DNA of 64,000 bases from Nymphaea colorata (taxonomy: Eukaryota > Streptophyta > Magnoliopsida > Nymphaeales > Nymphaeaceae). The translations under genes and the position numbers were made by a program. This document shows positions 26,162 through 36,399 of the stretch, one piece after another (within the stretch, counting starts at the first letter, position 1; every line of letters starts with the position of its first letter). Location of the stretch: contig NC_045141.1 of assembly GCF_008831285.2 (NCBI RefSeq), forward strand, positions 26,463,315 to 26,527,314, given 5' to 3'. The notes beneath the pieces are model-generated. The model saw nothing but the letters and a program-made list of their open reading frames with translations. It searched no databases and was not told the origin of the DNA.

Positions 26162-26441
26162 CATAGTCACAAAAAATGCATTTTGTTCGTGTTTTTTTTC
26201 ATTTTTTAATGCCAAATATTTTTTTTCATTTTCTATTTTTTATTTGTTTCAAATCTACTTATCTTTTGATGTTTGTGTTATTAGTTTCTCACTTATTTTA
26301 TTTTTTCTCTATTTTCAGTTTTTTTTAATTTTTAAAAATTTACCGTACTTTTCCCGTTTCATTCTTGTCTTTTTCAAACTCGCTGTATTATACCCAAGAA
26401 AAACCTCGCCGTTTAAAATTTCAAAACGTTATTTGTGACTG
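26162..26441 (-). mobile_element. hAT-like MITE, copy 2 (280 bp), inverted next to copy 1
   Basis: The element begins CATAGTCACAAAAAATGCAT and ends ATTTGTGACTG. The flanking 8-mers TTTGAATG (26,154-26,161) and TTTTAATG (26,442-26,449) match at 7 of 8. Its internal motifs are the reverse complement of copy 1 (TTGTTTCAAATCTACTTATC, CTCGCTGTATTATACC), so the pair forms a long imperfect palindrome of about 640 bp. It landed in, or right next to, the target duplication of copy 1. Confidence 0.72.
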
Positions 26442-26695
26442 TTTTAATGCATATGAGTGACGGGAAATGAGAAAAGAATTGCGCATCACCAATATAATGC
26501 CAACTAAAACAACTTTCATGAAACTGTATTCTTATCTTGGAAGGGGAAAATGCCGATTCATCCTCAAAAATAAGAATATGGCACTTTTGATAAAATGGGA
26601 AATTTACATGGAAAGGACTATACAAGGTATATTGAAATGACATAATGTAAGGCGGGCAACACCAAACCAGATTTGGCGGGCCAACCCTTGAGAAC
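26442..26695. other. Spacer upstream of the truncated Gypsy element
   Basis: No gene is visible. There is no primer-binding site and no match to the LTR-like sequence at 36,400-39,481, so the Gypsy element that starts here lacks its 5' LTR and leader. Confidence 0.5.
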
Positions 26696-27253
26696 ATGAA
26701 CCAGAGTCGCAGATGGGGAGACATAATAGAGAACGACCCACCTATGTGGGAACCCTTCAGAGAACGCCAAGTTGGGTCAAGGAACCAACCTCGAATTTCA
26801 TTGGTCCGTATTGATTTCCCACATTTTAATGGCAAGGAAGCACGAGATTGGATCATCCAAGTGGAAGAATACTTTACTTGTCAGTTGATTCTAGAGGAGG
26901 ATTGGCTTCAAACTTCCATCCTTCACTTTGATGGAGAAGCCAGACGGTGGTACAAATAGTTGAAACACAACGAGCCAGTGATGGATTGGGAGGGCTTCAA
27001 GGAAGCCTTATTGCTCAGGTTTGGAGAATCAACCTACGTGGATTATGATATTGAACTGCGAAACTTAAAACAAACCCCTTCAGTTCAAGAGTATCAAAGT
27101 AGGTTTGAAAACTTGGCTAGTATGGTTGAGTGGACACCAAAGTCCCTTATTGCCACCTTCATAGGAGAATTGAAAGAGGAGATCCAGATCGATATACAGG
27201 CAGAGCGAAACATCGAACTTGTCAAATGCTTTGCAAAGGCTCGTTCTATCTAA
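26696..27253 (+). pseudogene. Ty3/Gypsy chromovirus gag remnant
   Basis: The translation shows a retrotransposon gag core: IDFPHFNGKEARDWIIQVEEYF, LHFDGEARRWYK, FKEALLLRFGES, LKQTPSVQEYQSRFENLA. In-frame stops interrupt it at 26,957-26,959 (after RRWYK, where a Trp codon is usual) and 27,251-27,253. The frame then shifts and continues in the next feature with a Cys/His cluster ([14 protein letters not shown]) near 27,450. In a live element gag packages the RNA into cytoplasmic particles. This copy cannot make a full protein. Its start is chosen from the first Met of the open frame and is uncertain because the upstream part is gone. Confidence 0.82.
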
Positions 27254-27277
27254 AAAAGGCAACAATGCAAGCAAGCG

Positions 27278-28724
27278 TTGCATCGTCCTTGGAGAAACGT
27301 TGTGGCCATACGGCCTAGAGAGGTTCCACATCAAAAACTCCTTCCACCTCCTCGTAAGGAAGAACCTAGACCTACATTCAAAGGCCGAGCACCTCCCTCC
27401 TTAACCCATGAAGAGAGGGAAGAGTTAATCAGAAACAAGCAGTGCTTTTGGTGTATGGAAAAATGGGACCCCACTCACAGGTGTAAACACATCAAGGTTT
27501 ATGCGGTAGTTGAGGACAGTAGTGATGAGGAAGAGGAGGATCAGCCTGAAACCAAGAAAGAGCCAGAACCAGAGGCCAACTCAGATAGCGTCTGTCACTT
27601 ACTGGCCGACCCAAACCGGCCTAACGCTATGCGAGTGCTTGGACGATTAGGAAACAAACGAGTTCTTGTTCTGCTTGATTCAGGAGCCACTCACAACTTC
27701 GTAGGAGTGCATGCGGCTAAAGATCTAGATTGTATTACTAAGGAACATCCTACCCTCAGAGTACTTGTGGCAAATAGTGACAGCCTCACATGCAATTGCA
27801 AGTGCACAAACGTGGAGCTAACCCTACAGAAAGTTCCCTTCCAAGTTGATCTACTTGTCGTACCCCTTTCCAATGTTGATGTTGTGTTGGGACTTCAGTG
27901 GTTAGAGACTCTCGGTATGATCTCATGTGATTTTCCCAAAATGACCATGAGCTTTCCTAAGGAGGGTGGCGAGGAACAAGTCACCCTAAGAGCAGTAAAT
28001 TCAAGTGTTGAACCCAAGTCAGCAGTTAGAGCAATTATAGTGCAACAACCCGCAATGTGGATAGTGTCAGTAGCCAGAGATGTGACTACGGACGAGAGGC
28101 AAGATGAGGAGATACCAAGTGAGATCCAGGTGGTGTTGGATGAGTTTGGTGACATATTCGCCGAACCCGAAGGGTTACCACCCAAGCGAACGTATGATCA
28201 TCGCATAGTTTTAACCAACGGGGCAGAACCAATCAATGTACGTCCTTACAGATACGGATATGCAGAAAAGGCAGAGATAGAGAGATTGGTCAAAGAAATG
28301 AAGGGGAGCGACATCATAAGGCCTAGCGCTAGTCCTTTTTCGTCACCCGTCCTTCTTGTAAAAAAGGACAACACGTGGAGATTTTTTGTAGACTACAGGG
28401 CTTTAAATGACGTCATAGTCAAGGACAGACATCCTATCCCAGTCATTGATGAACTTTTGGATGAACTAACAGGAGCTTCCATATTTTCCAAACTAGATCT
28501 TAGAGCGGGTTATCACCAGATCCGCATGGAAGAAGGGGATGTGTCAAAAACGGCGTTCAGGACTCACGATGGACACTATGAGTTCTTAGTAATGCCATTC
28601 GGTCTCACCAACGCCCCAGCAACAGCGATGCATGAACGATGTGTTTCGTCAATACCTTCGGGATTTTGTTTTGGTATTCTTCGATGGCATACTGGTCTAC
28701 AGTCGAAGCCTTGAGCAACATGAG
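27278..28724 (+). pseudogene. Ty3/Gypsy gag end, protease and N-terminal reverse transcriptase (5' half of split pol)
   Basis: In order: gag zinc knuckle (~27,447-27,490); an acidic linker; aspartic protease with [12 protein letters not shown] (~27,672-27,707); and reverse transcriptase with [55 protein letters not shown] and [12 protein letters not shown] small indel near 28,620 shifts the frame. In the continued frame the catalytic box reads FFDG (Gly codon at 28,686-28,688) where the family has FFDD, so the second catalytic Asp is lost. The frame stops at 28,724, where a Copia element is inserted; it resumes in register at 33,841. The reverse transcriptase is therefore dead three times over: frameshift, missing Asp and insertion. 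Confidence 0.88.
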
Positions 28725-28991
28725 TGTTAGAATATGTTGTTGTGGGAACCGAGTCCATATCTGGACCCGGTTCTATGAGGCGCAGGTACCCTAGGCAGCT
28801 TCTCCTCTCTCTCTTCTTTATATTGTCACTTATGTACAAATGTTGAATTAAGTGAAATAGAATTTTCTCTCTCCTAGGGTTGCGGTGTGCACCTAGGTAG
28901 AGCTTCCCGTGGTTTTTTTCCTCATCCGAGGTTTTTCCACGTACATCGTGTGTTCTTCTTCCTCTTCCTCTACGTGGTTCGGGTTTCTACA
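28725..28991 (+). repeat. Copia 5' LTR (267 bp)
   Basis: The LTR runs from TGTTAGAATATG to GGTTTCTACA and is followed at once by the primer site. It contains TTCTTTATATTGTCAC, a possible TATA region, and CTCTCTCC tracts. It carries CACGTAC and CTACGTGG near its end. The last 201 bp match the 3' LTR with three differences: A/G and T/C near its start and G/T near 28,982. Confidence 0.93.
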
Positions 28992-29005
28992 TGGTATCAG
29001 AGCCC
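28992..29005 (+). other. Primer-binding site (initiator Met-tRNA)
   Basis: TGGTATCAGAGCCC directly follows the 5' LTR. It is the usual plant Copia sequence complementary to the 3' end of initiator tRNA-Met, where minus-strand DNA synthesis starts. Confidence 0.95.
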
Positions 29006-29177
29006 TCGAAGTTGGAGAAGAGTTTTTTTTTCCGCGGATCGTTAGACGTGGAAGCTTTTCGTCGCCCGGCGCCGCTGCTCCGTTCCGCCGTCCTCCGTTT
29101 CCTGCCGCCTTCGTCCGTTCCGGCCGCCGTCGAACAGTGATCGCCCTGCTCTGCCGCCACCGTCCTCCGTGCCGTCG

Positions 29178-29283
29178 ACGCTGCCTCATTCCCGCCGCCG
29201 TCGCCTGCCTTCTGTCGCCGCTGCCTCATTCCCGCCGCCGCCGCTGCCTCATTCCCGTCGCTGCCGCTGCCTCATTCCCGTCA
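29178..29283 (+). repeat. Short tandem repeat in the Copia leader
   Basis: CTGCCTCATTCCCG occurs four times (about 29,181, 29,221, 29,246 and 29,268), separated by CCG/TCG-rich sequence, in the untranslated leader between the PBS and gag. It explains the long GC-rich open frames here, which I do not regard as genes. Confidence 0.75.
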
Positions 29284-29326
29284 ACTCTCCGTTTATGTGC
29301 CTCTTGTTGCTGTGTGCTTGTTTGTG

Positions 29327-29986
29327 ATGGCAGAAGCGATGGGGACTCAAAAAGATGCCGTTCTTGACGCGGGCAACGCCTCCAAGACTGAGAACGTGCC
29401 GATCCAGGTCACCTCCATCCGTCTGACCAAGGACAATTACCTATCTTGGTCTGCCGCTCTCGAGATTGGGATTACTAGCCGTGGGCGTCTCTCTTACATC
29501 ACTGGCGACAAACCTGCGCCCATCAAATCTGATCCTCAATGGGCGACGTGGGCGTTGGAGGACAGCCAGGTGAAGGTGTGGATTATCAGCTCCGTGTCCT
29601 CCGATATCCAGCCCCTCATTCTGCGGAAGCCGACCTCTTTCGATATGTGGACTGTGCTTGCAAAGATGTATGGTCGCAAGAAGAGACATCTGCGCACCTA
29701 TCAGATTAAACGCAGTATTTACTCCCTGACACAGGGTGACTTGTCTGTGGCTGCCTTCTATGCTGCCCTGAAGACCAAATGGGAGGAGCTAGATTATCAT
29801 GTGACTGATGAGTGGAAGTGCGGTTCAGATCATTCCCTCTACTGGGAAAAGGAATGGATGGACCGTACGTTTCTGTTTCTGGGAGGCCTGCGGGATGAAT
29901 TTGAGTCTATTCGTAGCCAGATTCTTAATGGTGATGAGATTCCGGGGATAGAGGAAGTATATGCTCGTGTTGAGTCTGAAGAATAA
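29327..29986 (+). pseudogene. Copia gag (N-terminal part, ends at a premature stop)
   Basis: The frame starts at the ATG of MAEAMGTQKDAV and contains the Copia gag core (DUF4219/UBN2 type): TKDNYLSWSAALEIGI, QPLILRKPTSFDMW, TYQIKRSIYSL, SVAAFYAALKTKWEELDYH. It stops at TAA 29,984-29,986 after VESEE. The related gag fragment at 23,290 reads on at the same place with EEQRR, so the stop looks like a single point change of a Gln codon. The same reading frame continues after the stop into the zinc knuckle and protease. I chose 29,327 because it is the first ATG whose frame enters the conserved core; the earlier frame start lies in the leader repeat. Confidence 0.9.
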
Positions 29987-31036
29987 CGTTGCCAGGTGAT
30001 GCATCTTGACACCGGTCATGGCCCTTCTGCCTTTGTCAGCCGTGCCACAGGGACTGGGCAGCGTCCTGCCCGGCATTGCACTCATTGCAACAAGTTGGGG
30101 CATTCAGTGGATTTCTGTTGGGATCTTCATCCCGAGAAGAGACTGGTCAGAGGTCGTCCTCCCTCTGGCAAGCGTAGCCCTTCTGTGTCTGATTCCCGTC
30201 AGAACAATCCTTCTAGTGGTGCAAAATCCAAGCTGTCCCCTGATCAACTCAAGGAGCTACAGGCGTACATCAGCCGCCTATCTACTACCCCTGAGGAGTC
30301 CTCCACGTCTGAGGGGGCTCAGCTAGCCCAAGCCCTCGTTGCCTCGACTGATCAAGGTAACCCTTCTCTTGGTGATTGGATTGTTGATAGTGGAGCCACT
30401 CACCACATGACAGGGGACTCTAAACTCTTTCAAGAATATCAACTTTCCTCTGGCAAGCAACGCGTGTCTATGGCAGATGGGTCTTCTATCTCTGTGGCTG
30501 GGCAAGGGAGCTTGTCCCTGTTGAACAAATACCGTCTCCACAATGCCCTGCATGTTCCAAATATTCTTGTGAACTTACTCTCTGTCAGCAGTATTACTAA
30601 AGAATTAAACTGTAATCTGATTTTTTCTGCTGATCACTGTTCCCTGCAGGACTTGGTGACGGGGAAGAAGATTGGGATTGGTTCGGTTACTGATGGGCTC
30701 TACAGGCTGCCGGTAAAAGTTGCTTCTGCATTGATTTCTGCCACGAGTGGTCACTTGTCTGGTGTGAACGATAGATCTACGGTTCTGCGATGGCACGAGC
30801 ATCTTGGACATCTCCCCTTTCCGTTAATAAAGAAGTTGTTTCCTCATTTGTTTGCTTCTGTCTCCATTGACTCCTTCGCTTGTGAAGTGTGTCAATTGGC
30901 TAAACATGTCAGGGCTTCGTACCCTATTTCATTGAATAAAACCACTCATCTGTTTGCCTTAGTTCATTCCGATGTTTGGGGTCCTTCTGGAGTACCCACG
31001 TGTGGTGGTTGTCACTATTTTTTGAACGCTTATTGA
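29987..31036 (+). pseudogene. Copia gag end, protease and integrase zinc finger
   Basis: This is in frame with the preceding gag once the stop is read through. It shows the CCHC zinc knuckle (CTHCNKLGHSVDFC), a basic Ser/Pro-rich linker, the aspartic protease (DWIVDSGATHHMTG, ~30,374-30,415) and the integrase HHCC zinc-binding part (LRWHEHLGHLPFPLIKKLF ... CEVCQLAKHV). The last readable residues are HSDVWGPSG, carrying the first Asp of the integrase catalytic triad. The frame is lost near 31,020 by what looks like one extra base in a T-run (CACTATTTTTTGAACG), giving a stop at 31,034-31,036. Confidence 0.92.
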
Positions 31037-31058
31037 TGATTACTCTAGATGTACGTTC

Positions 31059-33638
31059 GTGTACTTGTTGCGAGAACGTAGTGAGGTTCCAGCAGTTGTG
31101 AAAAACTTTGTTGCCTTTGTTGAGACTCAATTCCATACAACTGTCCAAGCTTTCCGTACGGATAATGCAAGGGAATATGTCTCCCAATCCCTTGATGATT
31201 TCTTGAAAGGCAAGGGTATTGTTCATGAAACCTCTTGTAGCTATACCCCCCCTCAAAATGGTATAGCTGAACGAAAAAATCGTCATCTTTTGAATGTTAC
31301 TCGGGCCATTATGTTCCAACGTCATGTCCCTAAGCGGTATTGGGGTGATGCACTTCTCACTAGTGCACATCTCATTAACCGTATGCCTACTAGGGTGTTG
31401 GATGGTCAGTCTCCATATTCTACCCTGTGGCCCACTCAGAATCCGTGGCCTCTTACTCCTCGTGTCTTTGGGTGCAGTTGTTTTGTGCATAATCATAGCC
31501 CTACTCTCAAAAAGCTTGATCCCCGGTCTATTAAAGGAGTTTTCTTGGGGTACTCTTCCACTCAGAAGGGGTACAAATGTGTGGATCCCACTACTTCCAA
31601 AGTGTATGTTTCGAGGGATGTCACATTTCATGAACATGAGTCGTATTTTTCGGTGAATCCTCTTCAGGGGGAGTGCCTTGGGAACAAAGGGGAAGAGTAT
31701 TCTTCTAATCAGCTGATTCAGTTTATGGAGTTTTTGGATTACAAGGTTAGTCCCAGTGTGATTGACACGGTCACGGTCAGTAATGAGAAGGGCAGTCATA
31801 TGGAAGGGGTCACGGTGGATGCTCAGCCCATTGTTGCCCGGGATCACTTGTTTGGCCAGGTTTATGTCAGAAAGGAGAAAGCTACAGTGGAAGATGTTGG
31901 TGATGAGGATAGAACCAATCCCAATCCTGTGATCTCCCCGGATGACCCAAGTCCATCGAATGAAGAGCTCCCTATTGCTTTGCGCAAAGGCACCAGGTCA
32001 TGTACTTCTCACCCTATTCAGAGATTTGTTTCTTATGCTAAGATCAGTACAAACTACAAGTGTTTTATCACAACCTTATCCAAAGTTGTTATTCCCAGGT
32101 CGGTGGATGATGCTAAGGATGATCCCAAGTGGTTACATGCTATGACGGAGGAGATGGGTGCGTTAGCGAAGAACAAAACATGGGAAGTTGTTGATATCCC
32201 TAAAGGGACACACTTAGTTGGCTCTAAGTGGGTTTACAACGTGAAGTACAAACCTGATGGCACTGTAGATCGATATAAAGCTCGTCTGGTTGCAAAGGGG
32301 TTCAGCCAGAAGTATGGGATCGACTATCTTGAGACCTTTGCCCCTGTTGCAAAGTTGAAGACCGTGAGGGTTATTCTTGCTCTTGCTGTGCACAGGAAGT
32401 GGCGCATGGACCAGCTTGATGTTAAAAATGCGTTCTTGAACGGCCATCTGGAGGAAGAAGTCTATATGAGCATGCCTCCCGGGTATGTTCAAGAGGGAAA
32501 ATGTTGTCACCTCAAGAAAGCTTTGTATGGCCTGAAGCAGTCGCCTAGAGCTTGGTTTGAGAGACTAAGGATCGTTATGAAGTCTACTGGGTACAAGCAA
32601 GGAAATGGAGATCATACCCTATTCATAAAGCAGAGAGATGGTCTGGTGAGTCTTCTCCTTGTCTATGTTGATGATATGATTGTTACTGGCAGTGATGAAG
32701 AAGAAAACAGAAAGATGAAGGAGAGATTAGCTAAAGAATTCGACCTCAAGGATCTGGGTAAGCTGAGATACTTTCTGGGGATAGAGATTGCTCGATCAGA
32801 GACAGGGCTGGTTATGAATCAAAGGAAGTACACTCTTGACTTACTAAAGGAGACAGGTAAACTTGGTTGTAGGCCCTATCTTACTCCTATGGAGTCGGGG
32901 ACTAAGATAAGTATCAAGACGGGCACTATTCTGGATGAGGAAGGAAAAGGGCGATATCAGAGGCTAGTCGGCAAGCTTATCTATCTTACTCTAACTCGCC
33001 CTGATATCACGTATGCGGTAAATGTGCTAAGTCAATTTATGCATGCTCCCACGGATTGTCACTGGAAGAGTGCAGAAAGAGTGTTGGGATATCTAAAGAA
33101 TGACCCAGGAAAAGGACTGCTGTATACTCGACAAGACAAACTTACTATTGAGGGCTACTCAGATGCAGATTGGGCAGGTTGCACTGACACAAGGAGGTCC
33201 ACTACAGGGTATTGTATCTTTCTTGGAGGTAACCTAGTTGTTTGGAGAAGTAAGAGGCAAGAAGTATGTTCGAGGTCTAGTGCTGAGGCTGAGTACAGGG
33301 CTGTTGCAATGGGGGTTACAGAGATGCTGTGGCTGAAGATTCTTTTGACTGATATTGGTGTGGAACTGGGAGATAAAATGAAGATGTACTGTGACAACAA
33401 GTCTGCGATTAATCTTGCCAATAATCCAGTTCTACACGACAGGACCAAACATGTGGAGATTGACCGTCATTTTATCCGGGAACGCATTGACTCAAAGGAG
33501 CTGATTCTGCCATATATGAAGTCTGAAGATCAAGTTGCAGACGTCCTAACTAAAGGGCTTTGTACTTCTTCATTCGAAAAGAATGTTAGCAAGCTTGGCA
33601 TGTTTGGCGCGGGTACCGAGGCAGACTCGGTACCCTAG
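31059..33638 (+). pseudogene. Copia integrase core, reverse transcriptase and RNase H (859 codons open)
   Basis: The frame is open from the integrase core to the end of pol. It shows the integrase second Asp in RTDNAREYVS and the Glu in PPQNGIAERKNRHLL; reverse transcriptase with AKGFSQKYGIDYLETFAPVA, LDVKNAFLNGHLEEEVYM and the catalytic YVDDMIVTG (~32,660-32,690); and RNase H with GYSDADWAGC, SRSSAEAEYRAVA, MYCDNKSAINLANNP and KHVEIDRHFIRE, ending SKLGMFGAGTEADSVP. All catalytic residues I can identify are present. It lacks its own start because of the upstream frameshift, so it is a broken part of one gag-pol polyprotein. The last residues differ from the usual Copia ending and run into LTR sequence, consistent with a deletion over the polypurine tract. 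Confidence 0.92.
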
Positions 33639-33835
33639 GCGGCTTCTCCTCTCTCCCTTCTTTATATTGTCACTTATGTACAAATGTTGAATTAAGTGAA
33701 ATAGAATTTTCTCTCTCCTAGGGTTGCGGTGTGCACCTAGGTAGAGCTTCCCGTGGTTTTTTTCCTCATCCGAGGTTTTTCCACGTACATCGTGTGTTCT
33801 TCTTCCTCTTCCTCTACGTGGTTCGTGTTTCTACA
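33601..33835 (+). repeat. Copia 3' LTR (5' end altered)
   Basis: From CTAGGC at 33,635 to CTACA at 33,835 it is collinear with the 5' LTR (201 bp, three differences). Upstream of that the match fails: the TGTTAGAATATG start, the GAGTCCATATCTGG stretch and a polypurine tract are not found, and a short GGTACCGAGGCAGACTCGGTACC inverted repeat stands there instead. The exact LTR start is therefore uncertain; 33,601 (TGTTTGGC) is a guess. Confidence 0.75.
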
Positions 33836-33840
33836 ATGAG

Positions 33841-34809
33841 CAACAGCTCTGCATTGTGTTAGAAATCTTGAGAGAAAATACCCTATATGCAAAGATGTCC
33901 AAATGCAGTTTTGGGCAATCATCCATAGGGTATCTGGGACACATCGTGTCCAAAGAAGGAGTGAAAGCCGACCCTGAAAAGCTACAAGCGATGGAGCAGT
34001 GGCCACTACCGAAGGACCCACGTGGTATGAGAGGATTCTTAGGCCTCACAGGCTACTACCGACGATTTATTCAGGGATATGAACTGATTGCATCTCCCTT
34101 AACTCACATGTTAAAAAAGGGAGAGTTCACATGGACGGATAAGGCTAGAGAAGCCTTCACCAAGCTGAAAGCAGCTATGATGAGTGCACTTGTACTCACC
34201 TTGCCAGACTTTACCAAAGAGTTTGTGGTAGAAACAGACGCCAGTGATATTGGAGTTGACGCAGTTTTAAGTCAAGAAAGCCATCCAATTGCCTTCATGT
34301 CAAAGGCCTTGACCAGCAAGGCAAAACCGTTATCTACCTATGAGAAATAATTGTTGGCTATAGTCTTGGCAGTTGAAAAATGGAGGCCCTATCTCATTGG
34401 GTGAAGATTCGTTGCCAGAACCGATCATAGTAGTCTACGATGCATGGTGAAGCGGAGAATATCAACGCCAACCCAGCAGAGATGGCTAGACAAGCTCCTT
34501 GGCTATGACTTTACAATAGAGTACAAGAAGGGTATTGAGAATTGTACAGCAGATTCACTATCGTGCATGCCTGAACAGTTGATGACGCTATCGGTTCTAG
34601 GAACAAATTTGTGGGAGCAATTGATCTGTGAACAAGATGAGGATCTGAACCTGAGGTTATTGAAACAATCCCTTAGGCAGAACCCTAATTCAATCCCACA
34701 TTACAAGATGAGGGGCGATATCCTTTGTAGAAAGAAGAAGACAGTTGTGCCAAAGAACTCCTCACTCAAGCAAGAACTGCTTAAACACTTTCACGATTCA
34801 AGGTCATGA
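33841..34809 (+). pseudogene. Ty3/Gypsy pol: C-terminal reverse transcriptase and RNase H (3' half of split gene)
   Basis: The Gypsy frame resumes right after the Copia target duplication: CSFGQSSIGYLGHIVSKEGV, MRGFLGLTGYYRRFIQGYE and LTHMLKKGEFTWTDKAREAF (RT thumb/connection), then RNase H FVVETDASDIGVDAVLSQ and AFMSKALTSKAKPLS. In-frame stops lie at 34,348-34,350 and 34,402-34,404. The frame continues through RWLDKLLGYDFTIEYKKG and ADSLSCMPEQL. Near 34,800 a frameshift moves the reading into the integrase frame below. The number of lesions contrasts with the young Copia inside it, so the host Gypsy copy is clearly the older insertion. Confidence 0.88.
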
Positions 34810-35992
34810 AGGCGTTGCCAAGACCTTAGGGCGCATCAAGGCCCAATTCTGGTGGGAAGGCCTCAAAACCAATGTGAGAGACTATGTCAAGGCATGTCCA
34901 ACATGCCAACGTGAAAAATATGAGGCAACCAAGCCTCCAGGGCACATGAATCTGTTACCTATTCCGGAAAAGCCTTGGGAAGGCGTCTCCATAGACATCA
35001 TAGACGCCATGCCTCGGGCAGAGGGGAAAGAAGTTGTTCTTGTAGTGGTAGACCGATTAACAAAGTACAGTCATTTCGCGGCCCTTCCCAAGATCTATCA
35101 TGGGCCGATGGTTGCTAATGTCTACCAAGATTCTGTGCGAAAACTGCATGGGATGCCCCGAACCATTGTATGTGATCGTGACTCCATCTTCCTCAACGCT
35201 TTTTGGAGGGAATACATGAAGATGGCGGGAACAATCATCAATTTTAGTACAGTTCACCACCTGCAGACTGATGGGCAGAGCGAGGTGGTGAACAGGACAT
35301 TAGAAACCTATCTAAGGTGTTACGCTGGCGAGAGACCCAATACGTGGGTCAAGTACTTGTCATGGGCTGAGTGGTCCTACAACACTAACCTGCATTCGGG
35401 AACTGGCATAACACCTTACGAGGCTTTATATAGATATCCACCTCCTTCAATTCCATGTTATGAGGTTAACTCGGCTAGGGAGGACAAAGTGGATTGTGCT
35501 ATGCGCAATCGTGATGAAGTCCTAGCCACCTTGAAGAGTAATATTGAGAGAGCCCAGGCCAGAATGAAGAAAGCACATGACAAAGGGCGGAAAGACGGGG
35601 AATTTGAAGTTGGCGGTATGGTTTGGTTGAAAAGACTGCCTATGAGGCAGAAGTCATTACTGGGGCAGCCTTACTCCATGCTTTTGCCTAGGTACTATGG
35701 ACTATTTCGAGTCTTGCAGAAGGTTGGAAAGGCTGCATATCGAATTGCTTTGCCTCCCACGGCTTTATTGCACCCGGTCTTCCATGTTTCCAGCTTAAGC
35801 CTCATCATGGACCTATACCTGAGCATGAAGAACCTATTCCAGATGTCAGACCACGTCCATATCGCATCTTGAAGCATCGTTGGGTCATTAGAGAAGGCCG
35901 GGCATGTCATGAAGTGCTAATAGAATGAGAGGGAATCGATGGAGGAACCTTTTGGGAGTTGTTCGATCAAATCACACTCCAATTTCCTATTA
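34800..35992 (+). pseudogene. Ty3/Gypsy integrase with chromodomain remnant
   Basis: It begins with the H2C2 zinc-binding part (GHEGVAKTLGRIKAQFWWEG ... CPTCQREKY) and the DDE core: first Asp in VSIDIIDAM, second in IVCDRDSIFLNAFW, Glu in TDGQSEVVNRTLETYL. The GPY/F-like region ends at LLHPVFHVSSL near 35,800, where the frame shifts. In the next frame, PRPYRILKHRWVIREG and a following CHEVLIE-stop-EG (TGA at 35,926-35,928 where Trp is usual) and TFWE resemble the chromodomain at the end of chromovirus integrases, which targets insertion to marked chromatin. That assignment rests on the motif pattern and on its expected position. Confidence 0.85.
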
Positions 35993-36399
35993 CAAGAGCT
36001 TGGGGACAAGCTCATTCTAAGGAAGGTAGATCTGATACGGTCCAAGCAAGGACCGTGCCTAGAATGGCAGGGGACACGGCCGAGAGCAGCCATCAAGGGC
36101 GGGGCCACCCCGCCCTACAGTAGGCTAAGGCCGACCAAGGTCAAATTGACCCAACTCATGGTCAAGAGGGAGGAGTGGGTGGTGCAGACCAAGGCGTTGT
36201 CATCGGCAGAGAGGATGAAGGAACACTTAGAGTTGGAGCAGAGGGTGGTGAGGGCGGAATTGCAATGGCTCTAAGTGGAAAAATGGAAGAAGACTCCGGC
36301 GTAGATCCGATCTCTTTATCTAAAGACCAAAAAGGTGGGTCTAACTCCGGCCTAGATCGAGTCCACCTTGTGTCGGTCGAACCCGGTCACTTAGGGCCA

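Larger units (their letters stand above)
28725..33835 (+). mobile_element. Nearly intact Copia LTR retrotransposon nested in the Gypsy element
   Basis: The element starts TGTTAG and ends CTACA. The 5-bp target duplication ATGAG is at 28,720-28,724 and 33,836-33,840; removing the element joins the two halves of the Gypsy reverse transcriptase in frame. Inside are the 5' LTR, a tRNA-Met primer site, gag, protease, integrase, reverse transcriptase, RNase H and the 3' LTR, in the Copia order (integrase before RT). The last 201 bp of the two LTRs differ at only three positions, so the insertion is young. Disabling changes are one stop in gag, one frameshift at the start of the integrase core, and loss or rearrangement of the 5' end of the 3' LTR. 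Confidence 0.95.

Noticed and set aside
26413-26856. 147-codon minus-strand open frame
   Set aside because: It overlaps the Gypsy gag on the other strand and has no recognisable domain.
28909-29367. 152-codon GC-rich open frame as a host gene
   Set aside because: It lies in the Copia LTR and leader and comes from CCG/CTGCCTCATTCCCG repeats.
30924-31847. 307-codon minus-strand open frame
   Set aside because: It is the shadow of the Copia integrase on the opposite strand; it shows no domain of its own.
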